This document shows positions 1 through 8,800 of a DNA stretch of 41,351 nucleotides, piece after piece. This DNA comes from Bacteroidales bacterium. Its GTDB lineage: Bacteria > Bacteroidota > Bacteroidia > Bacteroidales > ML635J-15. Positions within the stretch are counted from its first letter, which is position 1; every line of letters begins with the position of its first letter. Made by a program: the position numbers and the translations under genes. The notes beneath the pieces were generated by a model. That model saw only the letters and a program-made list of their open reading frames with translations, was not told where the DNA came from and made no database searches. Location of the stretch: contig JAQVOR010000014.1 of NCBI GenBank assembly GCA_028702535.1, positions 1 through 41,351 of the forward strand, written 5' to 3'.

Positions 1-226
1 CAGAACTTCCAGCTTCTACTGTTACAGGCTCGGGATTTATGTTTGTCCCTAAATTATCATTGCAAAACGCTATTAAATTAGGCAATGATGTCGGATTTGC
101 ATACCAGTCTCCGCCGCCACTGTATTTGAGTAAAGCAATTCGGTACGAATATTCTTGTGCTTGCAAATTGCTAATGCAACTTATTGATAAAATAATTGCA
201 ATTACATATTTGGATATTTTTTTCAT
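1..226 (-). CDS. DUF4159 domain protein, N-terminal part (cut by window edge)
   Basis: Reading the minus strand from the ATG at 226 gives an open frame of 75 codons that runs off the left edge. It begins with a typical signal peptide (MKKISKYVIAIILSISCIS, then NLQAQ) with an AQ-E cleavage context. The mature start EYSYRIALLKYSGGGDWYAN, followed by a PTSLPNLIAFCND stretch, matches my memory of the N-terminus of DUF4159 proteins of Bacteroidota. DUF4159 proteins are exported and have no firmly assigned biochemical role that I can state. The gene lies 49 bp downstream of the barrel gene on the same strand, so the two may be co-transcribed. The overlapping plus-strand frame has no protein-like features and is a shadow. 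Confidence 0.75.
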   Translation of the reverse strand, partial: MKKISKYVIAIILSISCISNLQAQEYSYRIALLKYSGGGDWYANPTSLPNLIAFCNDNLGTNINPEPVTVEAGSS

Positions 227-275
227 AAAAGTCAATCTTATTTAGTATTAAACCGCAAACCGCAAACCGACAACA

Positions 276-995
276 TCATTTAGCATACAAATTTAGTTGA
301 ATTCCCACCATTAAAGGAGTTCTGCTATAATTTATATTGTTACTTGAAAAACCGTTTATCCAATCTGTGGGCGTGTAGCTTACAATAATCGAAATATAGC
401 TTTTCGATAAACGAACAAATGCCCCATAATCTTGTACATCAAGATAATCGGAGTTTTTAAATCTAGCACTTTGTTTAATATTTGAATTTTTTAAAACATA
501 TTGAATTCCATACCAAAGATTATAATTATAAAACCCTCCTAAATCAATAAAATAGCCTAAACTTCTATGGTTTTGTTTTCCAAGATTAAATCTCAAATAT
601 AAGCTTCCTCCCAAGGAATTTTGATAAGTTTTGATTTTATCGTAAAAATTTGCAGGATCAAAAATATGCATAGAATCCTTAACAATTCGCGAAGTTCTGT
701 TCGTATAAGCTAATTCGGCTCCGATGTCAAAAAAATCAACAATTTTATAGCGGTATGTATAACCCAATTTTAATGAATGTGAAAGTCCAGCATTTTCGAT
801 ATTTTTTTCAAGTGGAACAGGAACGGAATAAGATATAAAATAATATCCGAAATGTTTATCAGAACATGACCATAAGCTTTTAGAAAGGTATTTATCTGCG
901 TCCATCATATTTTCAGATCTACGCTGGGCCAATGCAGTGTTATTGGTCAATAAAAATGATACGATTATTAATATTGGAAAACATTTAATCTTCAT
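276..995 (-). CDS. Outer-membrane beta-barrel-like secreted protein, unknown function
   Basis: A 239-residue protein with a clear signal peptide (residues 1-23, ending ALA before QRR). The mature part is rich in alternating polar and aromatic residues typical of an outer-membrane barrel, for example SLKLGYTYRYKIVDFFDIG, GGSLYLRFNLG and YISIIVSYTPTDW. It ends with the strand-like MVGIQLNLYAK. The size suggests an 8- to 10-strand barrel, but this is inferred from strand patterning only. I do not recognise a named family and assign no function. A TAnnTTTG element sits about 26 bp upstream of the start. The DUF4159 gene follows 49 bp downstream on the same strand, so they probably form one transcription unit that continues past the left edge. 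Confidence 0.7.
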   Translation of the reverse strand: MKIKCFPILIIVSFLLTNNTALAQRRSENMMDADKYLSKSLWSCSDKHFGYYFISYSVPVPLEKNIENAGLSHSLKLGYTYRYKIVDFFDIGAELAYTNRTSRIVKDSMHIFDPANFYDKIKTYQNSLGGSLYLRFNLGKQNHRSLGYFIDLGGFYNYNLWYGIQYVLKNSNIKQSARFKNSDYLDVQDYGAFVRLSKSYISIIVSYTPTDWINGFSSNNINYSRTPLMVGIQLNLYAK

Positions 996-1020
996 AGTTC
1001 GTAAGTTTTATATTTACACG

Positions 1021-1028
1021 CAAAGTTA
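1021..1028 (-). promoter_or_regulatory. Putative -7 element (TAACTTTG) for the barrel/DUF4159 unit
   Basis: The minus strand reads TAACTTTG, matching the Bacteroidota -7 consensus TAnnTTTG, 26 bp upstream of the barrel-gene ATG at 995. A T-rich stretch lies where the -33 element would be, but there is no clear TTG. Confidence 0.45.
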
Positions 1029-1102
1029 ATAGTTTAAACTTTAAAAAAAAGTATGGAGAAAAATTTATTGAAAACTGAAATATGAAACAAAAAATCTTTG
1101 CG

Positions 1103-1250
1103 TCATTTCGACACTTCGGCGTTGCTCACTTCGGCAGGCTCACTTCGGCAGGCTCAGTGCATCGCAGTGCATCGCAGTGCTGGCAGGCTTACTTCGGCAG
1201 GCCATTAGCATCGCAGCACATCGCAGCACATCGCAATGCATTGCTCTGCG
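1103..1250 (+). repeat. Dispersed cttcggcaggctca-type repeat, copy 1
   Basis: A G+C-rich patch built from CACTTCGGCAGGCTCA, GTGCATCGCA and CATCGCAGCA words, several of them tandemly duplicated. The core from 1109 to about 1195 closely matches the reverse complement of the copy at 40911-41058. Short related pieces occur at 8141, 25061 and 27792. Open frames crossing it on either strand have word-repeat composition and are not genes. Confidence 0.85.
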
Positions 1251-1355
1251 AAAAACCAGCAATCGAACAGACGAACAGAAAACCGTTTTATTGAATGACG
1301 ATACAATGAGCGTTGGCATTCCCCTTTAGGAGCTAATGGTAGCGTAGGCAAACAA

Positions 1356-1890
1356 ACCCTCAACCCGAACCGAGCCGCAGGCGAACTCACGAGCGAAGCG
1401 AGTAACCTTTAGCTCACGAGCGAAGCGAGTAAACTCGAAACCCGAAACCCAAAACCCGAAACTCGAAACCCTCAACCCAAACCGAGCCGCAGGCGAGCTC
1501 ACGACCGCAGGGAGTAACCTTTAGCTCACGAGCGAAGCGAGTAAACCCGAACCGAGCCGCAGGCGAGCTCACGACCGCAGGGAGTAACCTTTAGCTCACG
1601 AGCGAAGCGAGTAAACTCGAACCGAGCCGCAGGCGAGCTCACGAGCGAAGCGAGTAAACTCGAACCGAGCCGCAGGCGAGCTCACGAGCGAAGCGAGTAA
1701 ACCCGAAACCTTTCCCAACTCGAACCGAGCCGCAGGCGAGCTCACGAGCGAAGCGAGTAAACCCGAAACCTTTCCCAACCCGAACCGAGCCGCAGGCGAG
1801 CTCACGACCGCAGGGAGTAACCTTTAGCTCACGAGCGAAGCGAGTAAACCCGAAACCTTTCCCAACTCGAAACCCGAAACATTTTCAAAC
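1356..1890 (+). repeat. Modular G+C-rich tandem array upstream of the macroglobulin gene
   Basis: The array is assembled from a few words. CCGAGCCGCAGGCGA occurs about seven times, GAGCGAAGCGAGTAA about eight times, and GACCGCAGGGAGTAACC three times. A connector ACCCGAAACCTTTCCCAA occurs in the right half. The words recur in varied order, so the period is not constant (about 40-60 bp). GAGCGAAGCGAG contains GCGAAGC, a heptamer known to form an extremely stable DNA mini-hairpin. The array is much richer in G+C than its surroundings and ends about 95 bp before the macroglobulin start codon. Confidence 0.9.
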
Positions 1891-1986
1891 CCTCAACCCA
1901 TACTTCCCATTAAAATATTTTTTCGTACTTTTATGGAATTATTAAATTACAATCATCTTTAAAGCTGTAACTAAAAAATTATTAAT

Positions 1987-4900
1987 ATGAATTCAATCTT
2001 GGTAAAATTAGGCATTTTGTTTACAACACTACTATTTGCAAACAATATAACATTCTTTGACAAAGCACAAGCAGGTCCTGACAAGTATCAGAAACTTTGG
2101 GAACAAGTTGCTAAATATGAAAAAGATGCTTTACCAAAATCGGCATTAGAAACAGTTGAAGAGATTTATGAGTTGGCAATATCAGAAAATAATGATAAAC
2201 AAGTCGTAAAATCCACCATTTTTAGAATGAAATACACCAAGATTCTTGAAGAGGATGGCTATACAAAATCAATCGACAAATTAGAATTAGAAATAACAAA
2301 CCTAACAGGAACATCCAAAGCGATGCTCCATTTGCTGCTTGCCACAATGTATTTCGATTATTACACTAATAATTCATATTTAATAAATCAACGATCGGTA
2401 AGCTCAGGATTTGAGCTTGATGATATAAAAACTTGGGATAAAACCCTATTTCAAGATAAAATCATCAAAAATTATATGCTGGCTTTAGATGACAACTTAA
2501 AAGAAATTGAAATAACCGAATACACAGAATTTATCGATTATGCAAAAGAATCCGAAAACAGATTTCCAAGTTTGTATGATTTTGTTGCATATACAGTAAT
2601 TAATAAACTCTCATCAAATAATTATTACTATTATTACTATGGCAACACTTCAGATGATGACAATTTAACAGAAAACGCTTATTTAGTTAAGGCAAATGAT
2701 TTTGTATTACTGCCAGTTGAAGGCGACTCGCTCTCATACAAGCATGCAATTGTTAAAGTTTATCAAAAATGGCTTACTAACCGATTGGCAAACAAAGACG
2801 AGCCTGAAGCATTAATTTACACGGATTTATTAAGATTAAATTATATAAAAGCAAATCTCAGTAGTAATAATAAAGAAGCTTTATGGGAATCGGCACTTTT
2901 AAATCTCCACGAAAAGCATTATAAAATACCAGAACTGGCGATGATTGATTATGAACTAGCAAAATATTACAATCAGCTTGGAAACACATACAATTTCATA
3001 GATTCAACAACTATCAAATATAAAACATACAAAAAGAAAGCTTACGAATTGCTTTCAAATGTTATAAAACTATATCCAGAAGCCTCCTATTATCCAGAAT
3101 GTAGAAACCTTTCTAACGAAATTGAGAAAATCAGTTTTAATTATCAAATTGAAAAAATTGTAAAGCCAAGTTCAAAATTCCCGATAAAAATAAATTATGC
3201 TAACACCGATAAAGTTTACATAACCGTTTTAAAATGTGATTATGCACAATATCTTAAAAAAGGAAAATCTTATTATGACGATGGTTATTACGATGAAGTT
3301 CTTAAGATATCTGAAACTGTAATAAAATCTAAGCTTATCGAATTACCAAAATCATCTGATTATAACACACACAGCACCGAGTACTTATGCGATGCACTCG
3401 ACAACGGCTTTTACATAATATTTTTACATGCAGAACCTGAATTTAAAATTGATAAAAATTACATGTCAGAAAGCAAATTATTCGTGTCTAATCTTAGCCT
3501 CACAACAAACAGCAATTATTATAAAAATTCTGGATATTATGTGTTTGATCGTACAACAGGACAGCCTATTGCAGGAGCGAAAATTGAAACATTCAAATAT
3601 GAGTATTCATACATTAAAAAACAATATGTTTACAATAAAATATCTACCGACTACACCAATGATAATGGTTTTGCATCAATGAAAAAATTTGATGAAAACA
3701 TTTATTCAGATGTAAGGCTTGACATAAGTAAAAATGAAGATTTTATTTCGGAAAACACTTATTTATATTATTACGATAATTATGAAGAACACCAAACTAC
3801 CGAAATCAAAATTTTCACCGACAGAGCAATTTATCGACCAGGACAAACAATAAATTTTAAAGCAATATGTATCGAAAGAAAAGGTGAGGAAATTAAAATT
3901 CTACCAAAATATACAACTACAGTTTTTCTTTACGATGTAAACCATCAGGAAATTGCATCAAAACATCTTACTACTAATGAATATGGTAGTTTTAACGGAA
4001 GTTTTACAATCCCTCTTGATGTATTAACAGGGAATTTTCAAATAAGTGCTGGAGAATCTTCACATTACATAAAAGTTGAAGAATATAAACGTCCAATGTT
4101 TGAAGTTAAGATGTTGCCAATTGAAGGCGAATATAGAATTAACGACAGCATACACGCAGAGGGAACAGCTATGACTTATGCTGGAACTGCACTTACCGAT
4201 GCAAAAGTATCATATAAAATTGCACGAAACCCAATGTGGTGGGGATATTACCGTGGAGGTAACTTTACAGAGAAAGAAATTGCCTATGGAGATGTAAAAG
4301 TTGATGACGAGGGTAAGTTTAAAATTGGTTTTAAAGCAATTACCGAAGATTATGGAGATATGAACAAAAACATCTACTATTATTACACAATATCTGTTTC
4401 GGCAACTGACATAAATGGCGAAACTCAATCAAGTTCAACCATGGTTTATGTATCTGAAAAAAGTCTAATATTATCAAATGATTTTTACGGTAATTTAGAG
4501 AAAAATAAAATTGACAGTATAAGCGTAAACTCAAACAATATTTCAGGGATTTTTGTGCCTGCAAATGTTAAAATCGAGATTTTTAAATTAAATGACCCAG
4601 ATTTACTTCTTGCAAAGAGACAATGGGAAATAGTTGATAAACCAATGTATTCGGAACAAGAATGGCACTCAATGTATGCAGGATATGAATTTTCACACGA
4701 AACTGAATATAAAAATTGGACTAAAGGCGAAAAAGTTTTCTCAGAGGCACTTATAACTAAAAAACAGTCGAAATTAGCTTTAAAAAACGCCGCCAAATGG
4801 AAACCAGGAGTATATCGCATCGTTATGAGTTCGAAAGACAAATGGGGTAATAATATTGAAAACACAAATGACTTTGTTTTATTTGATAAAGAAAGTACAA

Positions 4901-7900
4901 AAATGCCTTATACGGCGACTTCATTTTTTATGGCAGATAAATATTCTGTGCAACCTGGAGAAACCGTCAATCTTCTTGTAGGCTCTTCGTACGAAAATGT
5001 ATATCTACTTTATGAGCTTGAAATAAAAGGGAAACCATTCAAAAAAGAAATAGTAAAACTTAATTCCGAAGTAAAAAACATTCCAATAGCAATTGAAGAA
5101 GCTTACCGCGGTGGTATTAGCATCAATCTTATGTTTATTAAAAATGGCAGATTATACAGCTCTAACCAACGTATTGATGTTCCTTGGGAAAACAAAAAAT
5201 TAGATTTAAAATTTATCACTTTTAGAGACAAAACCTTGCCAGGTTCAAAAGAAGAGTGGAAAATGAAAATTACCGACAATAATGGTACAATAAGTGGAGC
5301 TGAGTTATTAGCTTCTATGTATGATGCATCTTTAGATAAATTTGCTCAAAACTCTTGGTATTGGTCAATATTTCCTGATTATCATTCATATTCAAACTGG
5401 TCTGCCAATAGTTTTGCTTATGGAAGTTCATCAGCATATTTTAAAAACTTTTATCCCGATAATGTTTCTAAACTAATTTATAATCCGGGTTTCAATTTCT
5501 ATGGCTTTAGTTATAACGGCAGATACTATAATAATTATCGAAATCGTTCCCAAACTACCGCAGAAGCACCAACTGGAGGATTATTAAGAAAAGAAACAGT
5601 AACATTAGCTTCAACAATGAATGGAGAAGAAGTTTTAGAAGACGGCATAATGCTGGAAGCCGAGCAGCAAACTGCAAAACAGGACCAAGACCAAAGTGTG
5701 GCTGATGGACGAGGACAAGCTGGTGAAAAGGATACAGAAAGACAACGCCCCGACATACAAATAAGAAAGAACTTTAACGAAACTGCGTTTTTCTATCCAA
5801 ACCTCGTAACTAACGAAAACGGAGAAATTCTAATTAGCTTTACAATGCCCGAAAGCCTCACAAGATGGAATTTTATGGGTTTTGCACATACAAAAAACCT
5901 TAAACTTGGGCAAATTTCTAAAGAAGTTATCACCCAAAAAGAACTAATGGTAATGCCTAACCTCCCACGTTTTTTTAGAGAAAATGATAAAATGACAATC
6001 TCTGTAAAAATCAATAATGTTTCGGAAATTCTTATTGTCGGAAAATCTACTATTGAATTTTTTGATCCCATTACATTAAAAAACCTTAATGATTTATTCC
6101 TTTTAGAAAAATCAGAAATTAATAAAATTAATATCGAAAAAGGCAAAAATATTGCAGTAAGTTGGGATATAAAAATCCCCGAAGGATTAAGTGCAGTGGG
6201 TGTAAGAATTACCGCCGAAAGCAAGTATCACTCCGATGGCGAAGAACGAATAATCCCGATTTTAACTAATCGTATGTTAGTAACTGAAACCATGCCTCTA
6301 CCCGTTCGTAAAGCTGGAACAACAGAGTTCACTATGACTAAACTTAAAACAAATACCTCATCAAGTCTTAAACATCATCGTTATACGCTTGAGTTCACAA
6401 ATAACCCAGCATGGTATGCAGTACAAGCATTACCTTACATTATGGAATATCCTTATGAATGCTCCGAACAAACTTTTTCAAGATATTATGCAAATATTCT
6501 TGCTACACATATTGCCAATTCGGATCCAAAAATTAAACGAGTGTTCGAGATTTGGAGAAATACTCCTTCATCACAAGCTTTAATGTCAAATCTTGAGAAA
6601 AATCAAGAACTAAAAGCTTTATTACTTGAAGAAACTCCTTGGGTTTTAGAGGCCAAAGATGAAAACGAGCGAAAACATAGAATAGGTCTATTATTCGATT
6701 TAAATCGTATGAGTATGGAAAGCAACTCAGCTCTTACAAAACTTCAAAAGCAACAAAAATATAACGGCGGCTGGGCATGGTTTGATGGAATGCCCGAAAG
6801 TTGGTACATTACCCAACATATTGTTACAGGAATGGGACATTTGGATAATCTCGGCGTTACTTATGTTAAATCTGATTCCAAAACATGGACTATGATCAAA
6901 AAAGCAATTGAATTTATTGATGGTGAACTCGTGGATAATTACAAGCGTCTCAAAAAATATTGTGATGCCGAGTGCATGGAAAAAGATAATATATCTTATA
7001 TGCAGATTCAATATCTTTATGCACGCTCATATTTTATTAATGACGTTCCGATAAGCAACAAAACCGAAGAAGCCTTTAATTATTACAAAGGACAAGCAGA
7101 CAAATATTGGAAAAACAAAAGTTTCTATATGCAAGGAATGATAGCTCTTTCTCTAAACAGATATGGCGAAAAAATAGTTCCGGCAAAAATTGTAGCTTCT
7201 TTAAAAGAACACGCAATTTACAGCGAAGAAATGGGCATGTATTGGAAAAATGACAGAGGTTATTATTGGTATCAGGCTCCTATCGAAACTCATGCACTGC
7301 TAATCGAAATGTTTGACGAAGTTGCAAATGATGAAACCGCAGTTAATGAAATAAAAGTTTGGCTCTTAAAACAAAAGCAAACTCAAGACTGGAAAACTAC
7401 CAAAGCTACTGCCGAAGCAATTTATGCACTTTTACTTCGTGGCACAAATCTACTTTCAGACGACTCTATGGCAGTTATTCACATTGGGAAAATGAAAATA
7501 GATCCAGCAAACGACCCCGAAATTGATACTGAAGCTGGCACAGGCTACTTTAAAAAAGTTTGGGATGGAAGTATGGTAAAACCAGAATGGGGAGACATAA
7601 AAGTTACCAAAACCAATAATACCGTATCGTGGGGAGCAGTTTACTGGCAATACTTTGAACAATTAGATAAAATTACCGAGTTCGAGGAAACTCCTTTGAC
7701 AATTAATAAAAAACTATTTGTCCAACGCAGAGATGGAAACAAACCAGTTATTGTGCCAATCAAAAAAGATGCAAATCTCGAAGTTGGCGATAAGGTAACT
7801 GTCCGAATAGAAATACGCGTTGACAGAGATATGGAATATGTCCATCTTAAAGATATGCGTGCAAGCTGCTTTGAGCCAGTTGATTATATTTCAGGGTACA

Positions 7901-8112
7901 GGTATAAAGCAGGACTTGGATTTTACCAAGGAATAAAAGATGCTTCGATGAATTTCTTTATTGACTATTTACGCAAAGGAACTTATGTTTTTGAATATGA
8001 GCTTATTGTTTCGCAAAAAGGAGATTTCTCAAACGGTATTACAACAATGCAAAGTATGTATGCACCGGAATTTACGAGCCACTCTGAAGGAGTGAGAGTT
8101 ATCGTGGGATAG
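1987..8112 (+). CDS. Alpha-2-macroglobulin family protein with thioester motif
   Basis: A 2041-residue secreted protein with an N-terminal signal segment (about residues 1-29, ending KAQA). Residues 30-390 are helical, TPR-like. The MG2-type motif FTDRAIYRPGQ lies at 610-620. An A2M-domain block (NLVTNENGEILISFTMPES, then LTRWNFMGF) lies around 1270-1300. The thioester motif CSEQ is at 1492-1495 (context YPYECSEQTFSRYYAN), followed by a long alpha-toroid region and C-terminal macroglobulin-like domains. Family members trap proteases: cleavage of a bait segment activates the thioester, which binds the attacker covalently. A charged Gln/Asp/Glu-rich linker at about 1205-1260 is placed where a bait region would be. 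It is longer than enterobacterial homologues (about 1650 residues) but normal for Bacteroidota as I recall. A Tyr run (YYYYYY) lies near residue 215. No peptidoglycan synthase gene is adjacent, unlike the yfhM-pbpC pairing. It appears monocistronic. Confidence 0.94.
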   Translation: MNSILVKLGILFTTLLFANNITFFDKAQAGPDKYQKLWEQVAKYEKDALPKSALETVEEIYELAISENNDKQVVKSTIFRMKYTKILEEDGYTKSIDKLELEITNLTGTSKAMLHLLLATMYFDYYTNNSYLINQRSVSSGFELDDIKTWDKTLFQDKIIKNYMLALDDNLKEIEITEYTEFIDYAKESENRFPSLYDFVAYTVINKLSSNNYYYYYYGNTSDDDNLTENAYLVKANDFVLLPVEGDSLSYKHAIVKVYQKWLTNRLANKDEPEALIYTDLLRLNYIKANLSSNNKEALWESALLNLHEKHYKIPELAMIDYELAKYYNQLGNTYNFIDSTTIKYKTYKKKAYELLSNVIKLYPEASYYPECRNLSNEIEKISFNYQIEKIVKPSSKFPIKINYANTDKVYITVLKCDYAQYLKKGKSYYDDGYYDEVLKISETVIKSKLIELPKSSDYNTHSTEYLCDALDNGFYIIFLHAEPEFKIDKNYMSESKLFVSNLSLTTNSNYYKNSGYYVFDRTTGQPIAGAKIETFKYEYSYIKKQYVYNKISTDYTNDNGFASMKKFDENIYSDVRLDISKNEDFISENTYLYYYDNYEEHQTTEIKIFTDRAIYRPGQTINFKAICIERKGEEIKILPKYTTTVFLYDVNHQEIASKHLTTNEYGSFNGSFTIPLDVLTGNFQISAGESSHYIKVEEYKRPMFEVKMLPIEGEYRINDSIHAEGTAMTYAGTALTDAKVSYKIARNPMWWGYYRGGNFTEKEIAYGDVKVDDEGKFKIGFKAITEDYGDMNKNIYYYYTISVSATDINGETQSSSTMVYVSEKSLILSNDFYGNLEKNKIDSISVNSNNISGIFVPANVKIEIFKLNDPDLLLAKRQWEIVDKPMYSEQEWHSMYAGYEFSHETEYKNWTKGEKVFSEALITKKQSKLALKNAAKWKPGVYRIVMSSKDKWGNNIENTNDFVLFDKESTKMPYTATSFFMADKYSVQPGETVNLLVGSSYENVYLLYELEIKGKPFKKEIVKLNSEVKNIPIAIEEAYRGGISINLMFIKNGRLYSSNQRIDVPWENKKLDLKFITFRDKTLPGSKEEWKMKITDNNGTISGAELLASMYDASLDKFAQNSWYWSIFPDYHSYSNWSANSFAYGSSSAYFKNFYPDNVSKLIYNPGFNFYGFSYNGRYYNNYRNRSQTTAEAPTGGLLRKETVTLASTMNGEEVLEDGIMLEAEQQTAKQDQDQSVADGRGQAGEKDTERQRPDIQIRKNFNETAFFYPNLVTNENGEILISFTMPESLTRWNFMGFAHTKNLKLGQISKEVITQKELMVMPNLPRFFRENDKMTISVKINNVSEILIVGKSTIEFFDPITLKNLNDLFLLEKSEINKINIEKGKNIAVSWDIKIPEGLSAVGVRITAESKYHSDGEERIIPILTNRMLVTETMPLPVRKAGTTEFTMTKLKTNTSSSLKHHRYTLEFTNNPAWYAVQALPYIMEYPYECSEQTFSRYYANILATHIANSDPKIKRVFEIWRNTPSSQALMSNLEKNQELKALLLEETPWVLEAKDENERKHRIGLLFDLNRMSMESNSALTKLQKQQKYNGGWAWFDGMPESWYITQHIVTGMGHLDNLGVTYVKSDSKTWTMIKKAIEFIDGELVDNYKRLKKYCDAECMEKDNISYMQIQYLYARSYFINDVPISNKTEEAFNYYKGQADKYWKNKSFYMQGMIALSLNRYGEKIVPAKIVASLKEHAIYSEEMGMYWKNDRGYYWYQAPIETHALLIEMFDEVANDETAVNEIKVWLLKQKQTQDWKTTKATAEAIYALLLRGTNLLSDDSMAVIHIGKMKIDPANDPEIDTEAGTGYFKKVWDGSMVKPEWGDIKVTKTNNTVSWGAVYWQYFEQLDKITEFEETPLTINKKLFVQRRDGNKPVIVPIKKDANLEVGDKVTVRIEIRVDRDMEYVHLKDMRASCFEPVDYISGYRYKAGLGFYQGIKDASMNFFIDYLRKGTYVFEYELIVSQKGDFSNGITTMQSMYAPEFTSHSEGVRVIVG

Positions 8113-8140
8113 CCTTTAATAGGAAAACGCCAAATACTGC

Positions 8141-8162
8141 ATTTCGGCAAGCTCAATGTGGC
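8141..8162 (+). repeat. Dispersed cttcggcaagctca repeat, short copy 2
   Basis: ATTTCGGCAAGCTCAATGTG resembles the core of the repeats at 1103-1250 and 25061-25085. It sits about 30 bp after the macroglobulin stop codon. Confidence 0.6.
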
Positions 8163-8174
8163 ACGTTACTCTCG

Positions 8175-8227
8175 TGTTGAAAACAGTTATCCGTCAGTTG
8201 ACGGAGCAAACGCCTTGATTTTCAACA
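8175..8227 (+). terminator. Nested inverted repeat after the macroglobulin gene; possible terminator or RNA structure
   Basis: TGTTGAAAA (8175-8183) pairs perfectly with TTTTCAACA (8219-8227). Inside lies a second perfect hairpin, CCGTCA-GT-TGACGG (8191-8204). It begins 62 bp downstream of the stop codon. No T-tract follows, so intrinsic termination is uncertain. Confidence 0.4.
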
Positions 8228-8540
8228 CTTCGAACCGACTGAAAGGAGCTCATGAACACTATTAAAACAATAATATTAAGGTGAATAAAGCCTTGTCTTT
8301 GACGTTTTCTTATTAAAGAACTGTAAATAAAGAGTTTCTGTTACGCTAAGTTCGTAACTCTATTCTTACAGACACTAAATAAAAATATAAACTCACATCA
8401 ATTTATAAAACAGGTATCCAAAAACTAAAGTAAAAGATTTAGTTTTTTATATCGCATTATTGCATAAAACAGCTTTTAAAAATTAGTAAATAAAACTTAA
8501 TCCATCCACCTAAATTTTTAACTCCCTAAGCTTTTACTGA

Positions 8541-8762
8541 TTCATAAATTCAGAACTCCTGCTCCACCCTTGATTATCAGTTGCTTTTGCCCTTTTTGTC
8601 TGTTTATTTATTTACTGACGTTTACATTGCCTCCAATTTACTGGCAGAAATAGGATCTGTTTTTTTTATCGGCAATGTAAAGTCAAAATTCTACACAAAT
8701 GTAAGGCTAATCTTTAGATTTGGGGATTGCTGATTTGCAAATAAATCAGGTGTTCATAAATT
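8541..8762 (+). repeat. MITE-like repeat, copy A
   Basis: A 222-bp element with homologues at 21361-21597 (inverted) and 40728-40894. Its conserved core is TTTACATTGCC (8621-8631), a 39-nt loop, then GGCAATGTAAA (8671-8681), an 11-bp perfect inverted repeat. A smaller hairpin CTGATTT-GCAAAT-AAATCAG lies near the right end. The direct repeat TTCATAAATT occurs exactly at 8541-8550 and 8753-8762, which may mark the boundaries. Confidence 0.8.
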
Positions 8763-8787
8763 TCTGCACTCATTAAAAAAAATGATT

Positions 8788-8795
8788 TAACTTTG
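8788..8795 (+). promoter_or_regulatory. Putative -7 element (TAACTTTG) for mnmH
   Basis: TAACTTTG matches TAnnTTTG and ends 5 bp before the ATG at 8801. Transcription would then start at or near the ATG, implying a leaderless or very short-leader mRNA. It also argues against the GTG at 8795 as start, because that codon overlaps the element. Confidence 0.5.
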
Positions 8796-8800
8796 TGCTT

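Larger units (their letters stand above)
8113..8800. other. Gene-free interval holding two repeat types and a hairpin
   Basis: Nearly 690 bp with no supported gene. It contains a short dispersed repeat (8141-8162), a nested hairpin (8175-8227), the MITE-like copy A (8541-8762) and the mnmH promoter. I see nothing recognisable between 8228 and 8540, which is A+T-rich and stop-rich in all frames. Confidence 0.6.

Noticed and set aside
39-245. Plus-strand 68-codon frame at the left edge
   Set aside because: The minus strand encodes a clear signal peptide and DUF4159 start in the same place.
1082-1805. Open frames of 60-70 codons on both strands in the 1.1-1.8 kb region
   Set aside because: They are translations of the repeat words (e.g. 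ELACGSVRV, SSPAARFELG recurring) with no start context or protein-like composition.
1356-1890. CRISPR array
   Set aside because: The repeated words are short and shuffled, the intervals are themselves repeats rather than unique spacers, and no cas gene is present.
8175-8227. tRNA gene
   Set aside because: The fold has two nested stems only; no anticodon arm, T-arm sequence or CCA-side pairing was found.
8795-8800. GTG start for mnmH
   Set aside because: It overlaps the probable -7 element and adds only two residues; the ATG at 8801 is better.
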